Source: Myxococcales bacterium (GTDB taxonomy: Bacteria; Myxococcota; Polyangia; Fen-1088). From it: a stretch of DNA of 8,760 nucleotides. The DNA lies in assembly GCA_003157315.1 (NCBI GenBank), contig PMJE01000589.1:1-8760 (forward strand), written 5' to 3'. How positions within the stretch are numbered: position 1 is the stretch's first letter; the number at the start of each line of letters is the position of its first letter. The notes below the pieces were generated by a model. The model did not search any database. It was given only the letters and a program-made list of their open reading frames with translations, and was not told the DNA's origin. The translations under genes were made by a program, and so were the position numbers. Shown piece by piece: positions 1-5,397 of the stretch.

Positions 1-1
1 C

Positions 2-169
2 ATCAAGGCCTATGTGGTCCTCGAGGAGGGAGTCACCATGTCGGACAGGGAAGTCATCCGCGAGTGCCAGCGACTCCTCGAAAACTTCATGGTCCCGAAG
101 TGTGTGGTGTTCGTGAATGATCTTCCGAAGACTACGACCGGAAAGATCAAGAAGACGGATCTCGCATGA
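2..169 (+). CDS. AMP-forming acyl-CoA/acyl-ACP ligase, C-terminal end (partial)
   Basis: The last 55 codons of a gene that begins before the window. The visible end reads as the C-terminal subdomain of the ANL superfamily (acyl-CoA synthetases, NRPS adenylation domains). It has a 'L..FMVPK' stretch, followed by 'V.DLPKTTTGKIKKTDL', the A10-type motif whose TGKI lysine is the catalytic lysine for adenylate formation in this family. These enzymes activate a carboxylic acid with ATP and pass it to CoA or to a carrier-protein phosphopantetheine. A carrier protein lies two genes downstream in the same operon, so loading of that protein is the likely job (inference). The substrate cannot be told because the specificity-determining core is outside the window. 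The stop TGA overlaps the next ATG (ATGA at 166-169). Confidence 0.88.
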   Translation: MKAYVVLEEGVTMSDREVIRECQRLLENFMVPKCVVFVNDLPKTTTGKIKKTDLA

Positions 170-876
170 CGACCGACTCCGAAGCTGCGCTTGAGATCGG
201 CGAGTCCGGCCGGCCCGTGGCCTACGAACGCGGGCTGCAGGCTTTCATGGGCCACGAGCTGTTCGTCGCCCCCGGTGCGCTTATTCCTCGCAAGGAGACG
301 GAGCTTTTGGCGCGCGTGGCCATCGTCGAGCTTTCGACGCGCACCGGAGCGTTGCGACTTATCGATATGTGCTGCGGCTCCGGCAACCTCGCCTGCGCGC
401 TCGCCGTTGCTCTGCCCACTGCTCAGGTTTGGGCCGCCGATCTGACCGAAGGCGCGGTGCTGGTGGCTCGGAAGAACGTCGAGCGCATGGGCCTCCGCGA
501 GCAGGTGACAATCTGGCAGGGCGATCTGTTTGCGCCACTTCAAGACTTGGGACTGGCGGGCTCAATCGACGCGGTTGTCTGCAACCCTCCCTACATCTCG
601 AGCCGTCGCCTCGCCAAACGCCAGGATCTGGCCCACGAACCGCGAGAGGCCTTCGACGGGGGGCCCTATGGCATCTCCGTCCACCAGCGCGTGCTCAGAG
701 CTGCGCTTCCCTTGCTGCGGGACGGTGGCATTCTACTCTTCGAGTTTGGGGTGGGCCAGGACCGACAGGTCCAACTTCTGTTCGAACGATCCAGCGCCTA
801 CGAGGCCATCCAGCTCTTTTCGAACGAACAAGGCCAGCCCCGCGTCATCACCGGCAGAAAGAGATCCCACGGATGA
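166..876 (+). CDS. PrmC/HemK-family class I SAM-dependent methyltransferase
   Basis: 236 residues. Seen: 'ALIPRKETELL' (38-48), the LIPRPETE-like block typical of PrmC/HemK; a glycine-rich SAM motif I 'IDMCCGSGN' (66-74); acidic motif II region 'VWAADLTEGA' (88-97); the catalytic NPPY at 140-143; and 'HEPREAFDGGPYGI' (157-170), matching the family's 'EP..ALDGG..G' block. The NPPY tetrapeptide binds a planar nitrogen; family members methylate glutamine N5 of release factors or ribosomal proteins. Classical PrmC is about 280 residues with an N-terminal helical substrate-binding domain; here that domain is essentially absent. The gene sits between an acyl ligase and an acyl carrier protein with ATGA overlaps on both sides. 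So I infer a pathway role, for example methylating an amide or amine on a carrier-bound intermediate, rather than release-factor modification. The family call is firm and the substrate is unknown. Confidence 0.85.
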   Translation: MTTDSEAALEIGESGRPVAYERGLQAFMGHELFVAPGALIPRKETELLARVAIVELSTRTGALRLIDMCCGSGNLACALAVALPTAQVWAADLTEGAVLVARKNVERMGLREQVTIWQGDLFAPLQDLGLAGSIDAVVCNPPYISSRRLAKRQDLAHEPREAFDGGPYGISVHQRVLRAALPLLRDGGILLFEFGVGQDRQVQLLFERSSAYEAIQLFSNEQGQPRVITGRKRSHG

Positions 877-1127
877 ACCCTGCAGAACGGATTAGACAGT
901 TCATCACCACCAATTTCTACGTGCCCGACCCTGCTAAACTTCTCGACTCCGCGTCGTTCCTAGATCAGGGCATCATCGACTCGACCGGTGTGCTGGAGGT
1001 CGTGAGCTTCCTGGAAGAAACTTTTGGAATTGTCGTGGGTGACACCGAGATGCTTCCGGAGAATCTTGATTCCGTGCAGAATCTGGTAGCCTTCCTAGAG
1101 CGAAAGCGCTCGGCCTCTGCCCGATGA
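873..1127 (+). CDS. Acyl carrier protein (phosphopantetheine-binding)
   Basis: 84 residues, a normal length for a free-standing carrier protein. Helix I is 'AERIRQFITTNF', followed by 'DSASFLDQGIIDSTGVLEVVSFLEETFGI' in two parts: the loop with 'LDQGIIDS' (30-37) and helix II (38-50). Ser37 in the D-S-T context is the expected 4'-phosphopantetheine attachment site (the family usually has DSL). The C-terminal 'ENLDSVQNLVAFLERK' is helix IV. The acidic helix II is where partner enzymes dock in this family. ATG overlaps the methyltransferase stop (ATGA 873-876) and the stop overlaps the next ATG (1124-1127), so translation is coupled. It probably receives the acyl group from the ligase upstream. 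No phosphopantetheinyl transferase gene is seen in the window, so priming must rely on one encoded elsewhere. Confidence 0.9.
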   Translation: MNPAERIRQFITTNFYVPDPAKLLDSASFLDQGIIDSTGVLEVVSFLEETFGIVVGDTEMLPENLDSVQNLVAFLERKRSASAR

Positions 1128-1975
1128 ACTTCTTGCCTAGAAGAACAAACGACCTACTCGTACGGGCAAGCTGCATTTTGTTACTAGGCACGGGCACATG
1201 CCAAAGAAGAGGTGCAGCCATGGTCACAACTGCAACCAACCTGGGATCTTTGGACAGCATCCCCCAGGCCCGTTGGGACATGCTTTCAACAAAGAGAATC
1301 TTCTTCGGCCATCAGTCCGTGGGCGCAGATGTCATTGATGGCATTAATGACATTACAAATCAGTCTCCGCGTATACGACTGTCGATTCGACATACACGAG
1401 CCCCGGAAGACTTTGCGCGGCCAGTGTTCGCTGAATCCAATATCGGCAAGAATGGTGATCCGAAGTCCAAGATAGACGATTTCCGCAAAGTAATGGAGAG
1501 CGGCGTGGGGTCAAGTGTCGATATTGCATTCTTCAAGCTCTGCTATGTCGACATAGGCCCGAAAACGGACGTGGACGCGCTCTTTGCCTATTACAAGACC
1601 GTCATGGATGGCCTTCGGGCCGAATTCCCCAAAGTCCGCTTTGTCCACTCCACCGCTCCATTGACGAGAATGGACTCTGAGCTCAAGCTGGCAATCAAGA
1701 AGCTACTCGGAAGAGACGGCGGCGCCGCCGCCAATCTCAAACGCATGGCCTACAATCGAATGTTGGTTGGTACCTACGGGTCTGAGGGCAATGTCTTCGA
1801 TATCGCTCGCTATGAATCAACCCTTCCCGACGAAACCCGCGTGGTCCACCAAATTGACGGCAGGGACTGTCTCGGACTCGCTCCGGGCTACACGAATGAC
1901 GGCGGACACCTAAATCGGACAGGCCGCGCGATCGTGGCCAAAGAGCTCTTGCAGCTGCTCCAGGCCACACCGTGA
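1124..1975 (+). CDS. SGNH/GDSL-like hydrolase ('FFGHQSVG' type), probably exported
   Basis: 283 residues. Seen: 'RIFFGHQSVGADVIDGI' (58-74), with Ser65 a candidate nucleophile in the GHQSVG block; a buried strand 'VDIAFFKLCYVDIG' (132-145) in the position of the Gly/Asn oxyanion blocks; 'VRFVHSTAPLT' (171-181), resembling the strand preceding block III in SGNH proteins; and 'YTNDGGHLNRTGRAIVAKEL' in two parts, where Asp259 and His262 would complete a Ser-Asp-His triad (D-x-x-H). SGNH enzymes remove acetyl or other acyl esters from glycans, or act as O-acetyltransferases. The N-terminus (residues 10-25) has a basic then hydrophobic run that could be a signal peptide; there is no good lipobox. 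A later in-frame ATG at residue 33 exists but would lose the ATGA coupling with the ACP gene. Hand-counted lines inside the gene are about 45-53% G+C, well below the roughly 63-65% of sampled lines in the minus-strand operon, which hints at transfer. I assign the fold with moderate confidence and no substrate. Confidence 0.7.
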   Translation: MNFLPRRTNDLLVRASCILLLGTGTCQRRGAAMVTTATNLGSLDSIPQARWDMLSTKRIFFGHQSVGADVIDGINDITNQSPRIRLSIRHTRAPEDFARPVFAESNIGKNGDPKSKIDDFRKVMESGVGSSVDIAFFKLCYVDIGPKTDVDALFAYYKTVMDGLRAEFPKVRFVHSTAPLTRMDSELKLAIKKLLGRDGGAAANLKRMAYNRMLVGTYGSEGNVFDIARYESTLPDETRVVHQIDGRDCLGLAPGYTNDGGHLNRTGRAIVAKELLQLLQATP

Positions 1976-2628
1976 GGACTTGGGTGGAATTTCTGCCGGG
2001 TGTGAGCGATCGGACACTGGTAGCACAAAAGGGGCAAACCGAGATGTCTCTCAAACGCGGTGCATTTGCGGGCGATCTGGGCAAATACTACAAGATCGAT
2101 TTTGGCGATACGCGACCACGGCACTGGAGGAAGCTCAGTCTCTGGGCGAACAGCTTTGGACTTCACTGCGTGGCGGCATACCGCTTCGGCCAATTCGCTT
2201 CTCGGCTCTACCACAAGAGTATCTTCGTGGGATTCATTCCTAGGGCGCTCCACGCATGCATGAACTATTTCATCCGTATGGTCTATCATGTTGAAGTAAA
2301 TGCCATCAGCATAGGGCCTGGCTTCTACATCGGACATGTGGGTCCTATCTATATTGGCGCCACGAATATCGGCAGTAACTTCAGCGTGACTCACAATGTG
2401 ACAGTCGGTTTCGGACATTCCATGGGAAAGGAAGGGAGGCCAACGATCGGCGATAATGTCTGGATAGGTACCGGTTCGACCGTGGCGGGAGCCATTAGCA
2501 TCGGAAACAACGTTACTATCATGCCGGGTACATTCTTGTCCCGCACTGTTCCCGATGGATGCCTGGTTGGGGGAAACCCTGGACGTGTGCTGGCGCAGAA
2601 CTACGACAACCTAAAGCTGTTCTCGTAG
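1972..2628 (+). CDS. Left-handed beta-helix acyltransferase, serine O-acetyltransferase-like
   Basis: 218 residues from a GTG start that overlaps the hydrolase stop (GTGA 1972-1975). An in-frame ATG at 2044 (residue 25, 'MSLKR') follows a GGGG tract at 2031-2034 and may be the true start; the first 24 residues carry nothing recognisable. The N-terminal third (about 36-105) is the helical cap seen in CysE-like proteins, with 'LHCVAAYRFGQFASRLY'. Residues 108-205 hold hexapeptide repeats ('IGPGFY IGHVGP IYIGAT NIGSNF', then 'IGDNVW IGTGST VAGAIS IGNNVT'). His122 and His141 ('SVTHNVTVGFG') fit the histidines of the serine acetyltransferase active site, and 'VGGNPGRVL' (199-207) is the family's closing motif. 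The family transfers acetyl or other acyl groups from CoA to a hydroxyl or amine. Next to a ligase, a carrier protein and an SGNH hydrolase, a sugar or pathway-intermediate acceptor is likelier than free serine. The C-terminus lacks the long regulatory tail of biosynthetic CysE. Sampled G+C is low (about 47%). Confidence 0.85.
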   Translation: MRTWVEFLPGVSDRTLVAQKGQTEMSLKRGAFAGDLGKYYKIDFGDTRPRHWRKLSLWANSFGLHCVAAYRFGQFASRLYHKSIFVGFIPRALHACMNYFIRMVYHVEVNAISIGPGFYIGHVGPIYIGATNIGSNFSVTHNVTVGFGHSMGKEGRPTIGDNVWIGTGSTVAGAISIGNNVTIMPGTFLSRTVPDGCLVGGNPGRVLAQNYDNLKLFS

Positions 2629-2989
2629 GGCCAGGCAAGGAAGGCCGGCCGTGCTGCCGTGACGAACCGTTTCCGGTACCTCGGGCATCCAAGCTGCCAT
2701 CGCACCCTCACAGCTGTGCTCGGTGCGAGCGACTCGTGCACTGCCGCCGTCGAATGCCGATCCATGTGGCGCCTGCACGAGCAACTTCTCCGCCGCCGTT
2801 GTTCGACAATCTTGGCAGGTCCCTTCCTCGCACCATCATCCCTGGTCGCCGCTACATGATCACCCGTGGTTGCGAGAGGCTCCTCACTGCAGATCATTTG
2901 GCAAGGAGATTCACGATCGGAAACGGAACGTGGCAGGATTGGGCGGAGCACCTCGCCGGGCACGAAGGCCCAGCGAGGCATGCCACCCG
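2629..2989. other. Gene-poor stretch, probably decayed DNA
   Basis: About 360 bases between the acyltransferase stop and the HTH gene. Open frames exist on both strands, but none shows a domain, a ribosome binding site, or the expected codon pattern. No terminator-like hairpin with a T-run follows the acyltransferase; only the palindrome GGCCGGCC at 2643-2650 is visible. No integrase motif was found on the minus strand, where an excisionase partner would be expected, though this was judged by eye only. A possible transposase scrap is listed separately. Confidence 0.5.
2826..2900 (+). pseudogene. Possible N-terminal fragment of a REP-associated (IS200-like) transposase
   Basis: In one + frame the translation reads 'PRTIIPGRRYMITRGCERLL'. 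This resembles the beginning of REP-associated tyrosine transposases (RAYT, Y1_Tnp superfamily), which typically start 'MPR..LPG..Y.VTRRC..R.F.L'. The match covers only about 20-25 residues, lacks a start codon, has lost the conserved residues after the Cys, and the downstream reading frame shows none of the HUH or catalytic Tyr motifs. It is either a decayed remnant or a chance resemblance. Low confidence. Confidence 0.25.
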
Positions 2990-3232
2990 TCATCGCTTCT
3001 TTATCCGAGATGCATGGTTCACCTCCTTCCTTGAGTTCCGGAGAAAGCCACCCAGGTCGCCCTCGCCCATCCTGATCGCGTTGTTCACGCGAACGTGCGC
3101 GAGCCGGCCCGAATTGCAGAGGTCGTAGATCGTGGCGGCGGACACGCGCAGCCGGGTGGCCACTTCGCGCACAGTGAAGAACGGACCGACGGCTCTCGGC
3201 GCGCCGGACCCCACCCCCTCGGCTTGTACCAC
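2990..3232 (-). CDS. Small HTH DNA-binding protein, excisionase/AlpA-like (HTH_17 type)
   Basis: 80 residues if started at GTG 3232; GTG 3214 is also possible. The open frame continues upstream to 3727, but that part reads antisense through a tRNA fragment and overlaps the lyase gene, so it is not protein. Seen: 'FFTVREVATRLRVSAATIYD' (18-37), 'LCNSGRLAHVRVNNAIRM' and 'EGDLGGFLRNSRK'. This is the winged-HTH pattern of excisionases and AlpA-like regulators ('tvkEVAelLgVs..TvYrli..G.lpa.rvg..irv...dl..fl'). Such proteins bind att or promoter DNA and steer integrase direction or prophage genes. Supporting context: a tRNA 3' fragment 130 bases away, and an inverted repeat at 3235-3264 abutting the start, possibly its own operator. 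No integrase is visible next to it. No clear Shine-Dalgarno sits at 5-10 bases from GTG; an AGGAG lies about 35 bases upstream on this strand. Confidence 0.65.
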   Translation of the reverse strand: MVQAEGVGSGAPRAVGPFFTVREVATRLRVSAATIYDLCNSGRLAHVRVNNAIRMGEGDLGGFLRNSRKEVNHASRIKKR

Positions 3233-3234
3233 TA

Positions 3235-3264
3235 TTGCACCAAACGATCGGGTATTGGGTGCAA
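3235..3264. promoter_or_regulatory. Perfect 7-bp inverted repeat, candidate operator of the HTH gene
   Basis: TTGCACC at 3235-3241 and GGTGCAA at 3258-3264, separated by 16 bases that include the small palindrome CGATCG (3245-3250). The repeat ends 3 bases from the proposed GTG start (3232) of the minus-strand HTH gene. Arm centres lie about 23 bases apart, roughly two helical turns, which suits a dimeric binder. On the minus strand TTGCAC could also act as a -35 element. Autoregulation is an inference. Confidence 0.4.
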
Positions 3265-3360
3265 CTCCTGGGGAAGCGCGGCTACGGTCACCCTTGCTAA
3301 CCTGCTGACCTTGCAAGAGTTTGCTACCGTCGGCTACGCCCTGCGATGTTCCGTCGAGAA

Positions 3361-3402
3361 CTTCTAAGCCGAGGGCTGGGGGTTCAATTCCCTCCGGGCG
3401 CG
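3361..3402 (+). other. 3' half of tRNA-Arg(UCU): probable integration (att) site remnant
   Basis: Reads as positions 32-73 of a tRNA: anticodon loop CTTCTAA (3361-3367, anticodon TCT), 3' strand of the anticodon stem GCCGA (3368-3372), variable loop GGGCT (3373-3377), T-stem GGGGG with T-loop TTCAATT and CCCTC (3378-3394, five pairs including one G-T), acceptor 3' strand CGGGCGC (3395-3401) and discriminator G (3402). It then continues CAG, so CCA is not encoded. E. coli-type tRNA-Arg(UCU) has the same loop, a GGGCC variable loop and a very similar GGGCGC-G end. No D-arm and no matching 5' acceptor strand (GCGCCCG) occur upstream in the window, so this is not a functional tRNA gene. A fragment running exactly from anticodon loop to 3' end is the classic duplicated core left by tyrosine-recombinase integration into a tRNA gene. 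Confidence 0.75.
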
Positions 3403-3426
3403 CAGCCTTTCGCCCCGCCGGCCGCG

Positions 3427-5397
3427 CTAGCGCCGAATGAAGATGTCTGGCTTGGGAGGCATCGGCATGTTGTGTCCGATGAAGAAACCTGGGTGAGGAG
3501 GCTGGTTGAATCCAGTCTGTTCGGCGGACACCTGCATGCGGTACTGGGGATCGTGCATCAAAGTGTAAATCCGACGCGCGGTCTTGTCGGTCGTTGTGTA
3601 CAGGCGCAGGGCCGAGTTGTCCGCCTCGCGCCAGATGATCTCCTCGCGCCAGTCGCCCAGCAGGTCTGCGGTCAGCACCGGCGTAGCCTTGGTGCCGTTG
3701 TTCGACGCGCATGTGGTGGCAGGGCAACTCAGCAGCGTGCCCCCGCCGAACTTGGTGATCGAGGTGCCGTCTTCGATCTCCCTCAATTCATCCGCGTCCC
3801 AGTAGATGACGAAGTTGGTCGAAGCAGGTGCCTTGCCCACCACGGAACCGGAAGTCGCCGACAAGAGCGACGTGCTCGCTCCACTCCACATCTGGGCACC
3901 GAGATTGTTCGGATCGATGTCATCGGCTACGCCGCGACCATTGTCGATACCTAGGACGGGACCCTTGACGATCACGTGGCAAGTGGATGCATCGTGGACG
4001 TCGTACGCGGGCTGGGTGCCGGTCTCATGCGGCATGAAGACCTGTATGCCTGGAGATGATACCGGCGATGGAAACAGAAGAACCCCCACGTGAAGCGCAT
4101 CGCCGTGGCCAAACCCCGTCGTGCACTGTTTCTTCCCATCCCCGGAGATGGTCGACGAGCCCCAGATGATCTCCTGGGCCCCGTCGCCATCCGTGTCTGC
4201 CACCATCATGCTGTGCGCACCCTCATTCGCGTACATCGTGTTCTGGTTGCTGTCTGCGGTCCACACTAGGGTCAAGGCACTATCCCGCCAGTTCCAGGCG
4301 CTGATCGCCGCGCGGGAATACAGGCCGCGCGCCATTATGATGCTCGGGCGGCCGCTGGCAGGATCCCCGGGGTTCTGATCATGAATAAACGCCGCCGTGG
4401 ATAGAAAATTGTCCACGTTGTTCCCGCGGGTGTCACCCCAGTCAGCGTCGGCACCACGCGCCGGCTGAAAATCCACAGTTGCCAACTCGGCGCCGGTCAA
4501 CCCTTCGAATACGGTCAGGTATTCAGGCCCGGTGAGGATGTATCCGGCTGAATTGCGGTAGTCAACGGTCTGGTCGTCGGTGGCAGCCGGTCCGGTTTGC
4601 AAATTGGTGCCGGTCCCATCAAGCGTGCCGGGCGCGGTCTTGACCACGACTTCGGCCATGCCGTCGCCGTCGAAGTCATAGACCAGGTGTTGGGTATAGT
4701 GCGCGCCGGCTCGGATATTGGGTCCCAGGTCGATACGCCAAAGCTGCTTTCCGTCCAGGGTGTACGCGTCCAGCAGCACATTGCCGGTGCAGCCGCTAAA
4801 CGCATTGTCCTTGGAATTCGAGGGATCCCACTTGAGGACGATCTCGTAGCGTCCGTCCCCGTCGAGGTCCCCGACCGAACCGTCGTTGGCGCTGTAGAAG
4901 TAGGATTCGTTGGGCGTCGGGCAGGTCGCCGGGGTCACACCCGGCGGGGGAATTTGCAAAGGAATCCGCAGATAGTTCTGTGGCCAGGCGTTCACCGGTG
5001 GCGACAGCGACTGCGTCTCTCCGTCGATGATCGCGGCCACTTGATATTGGACATCTGGGCTGCCCTCGGAGTCCAGGAAGTTGGTGCTGTCGCTCACCGT
5101 CACAAGCGGCGCGCCGTCACGATAGACAGCGTATGCAATCCGTGTGGGCGGGTCGAGATATTCATCGCCAAACATGCGCCAGCCCAGGTAAACGCCATTA
5201 GGCACGCTGACCGCGACCAGTCCACGGTCCAGGTTCTCCATGTGAAAGTGCCCACCCGGATTGGTGGGAGGCGCGCCCTCGTCGTTGCCGTCGTCGCTGC
5301 CCGCGTCGCTCGACATCCCCAATGCAGTGATGACCACCATCTTCCGGGAATCGCACCCAAGCAAGACACCCAGCAAAATGATGGCCGCGCGTCTCAT
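3427..5397 (-). CDS. Rhamnogalacturonan lyase, polysaccharide lyase family 11, lipoprotein
   Basis: 656 residues. ATG 5397 is chosen because it gives a lipoprotein signal peptide (MRRAAIILLGVLLGC, lipobox LLGC, Cys15) and a 1-base overlap with the upstream stop (TGATG). A frame extending to 5499 would lose both. After an Asp/Gly-rich linker (28-50) comes an N-terminal beta domain (about 53-148, 'RGLVAVSVPNGVYLGWRMFG'). It is followed by the PL11 beta-propeller from about 165 to the end: 'FYSANDGSVGDLDGDGRYEI', 'VLKWDPSNSKDN', 'RAGAHYTQHLVYDFDGDGMA' and 'VVKTAPGT'. Later come the calcium-binding 'ADTDGDGAQEIIWG', 'LTADLLGDWREEIIWRE' and the closing 'YTLMHDPQYRMQVSAEQTGF'. PL11 enzymes (YesW/YesX type) cleave the rhamnose-galacturonate backbone of rhamnogalacturonan I by beta-elimination using calcium. 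It is the last gene of the minus-strand operon. The N-terminal anchor suggests display at the cell surface or periplasm. Asp follows the lipid Cys; where that sorts the protein in this lineage is uncertain. Confidence 0.95.
   Translation of the reverse strand: MRRAAIILLGVLLGCDSRKMVVITALGMSSDAGSDDGNDEGAPPTNPGGHFHMENLDRGLVAVSVPNGVYLGWRMFGDEYLDPPTRIAYAVYRDGAPLVTVSDSTNFLDSEGSPDVQYQVAAIIDGETQSLSPPVNAWPQNYLRIPLQIPPPGVTPATCPTPNESYFYSANDGSVGDLDGDGRYEIVLKWDPSNSKDNAFSGCTGNVLLDAYTLDGKQLWRIDLGPNIRAGAHYTQHLVYDFDGDGMAEVVVKTAPGTLDGTGTNLQTGPAATDDQTVDYRNSAGYILTGPEYLTVFEGLTGAELATVDFQPARGADADWGDTRGNNVDNFLSTAAFIHDQNPGDPASGRPSIIMARGLYSRAAISAWNWRDSALTLVWTADSNQNTMYANEGAHSMMVADTDGDGAQEIIWGSSTISGDGKKQCTTGFGHGDALHVGVLLFPSPVSSPGIQVFMPHETGTQPAYDVHDASTCHVIVKGPVLGIDNGRGVADDIDPNNLGAQMWSGASTSLLSATSGSVVGKAPASTNFVIYWDADELREIEDGTSITKFGGGTLLSCPATTCASNNGTKATPVLTADLLGDWREEIIWREADNSALRLYTTTDKTARRIYTLMHDPQYRMQVSAEQTGFNQPPHPGFFIGHNMPMPPKPDIFIRR

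Noticed and set aside
2559..3128. A 189-codon + strand frame running out of the acyltransferase gene through the gap.
   Set aside because: It starts inside the acyltransferase in another frame and overlaps the HTH gene antisense. Apart from a short transposase-like stretch, nothing supports it as a protein.
3330..3402. An intact tRNA-Arg interrupted by a tiny intron: TCGGC at 3330-3334 could pair with GCCGA at 3368-3372 across a 26-base insertion.
   Set aside because: No D-arm or 5' acceptor strand (GCGCCCG) lies upstream of 3330, and 26 bases is far too short for a bacterial group I intron. The 5-base match is probably chance.
3415..3433. A terminator for the lyase operon around the palindrome GCGCTAGCGC (3424-3433).
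   Set aside because: The palindrome contains the stop codon itself and no T-run follows it on the minus strand, so it is not a convincing intrinsic terminator.
2990..3727. A 245-codon minus-strand frame that includes the HTH protein.
   Set aside because: The part above 3240 reads antisense through the tRNA fragment (giving the familiar spurious 'EGIEPPAL') and overlaps the 3' end of the lyase gene. Only the last 80 codons look like protein.
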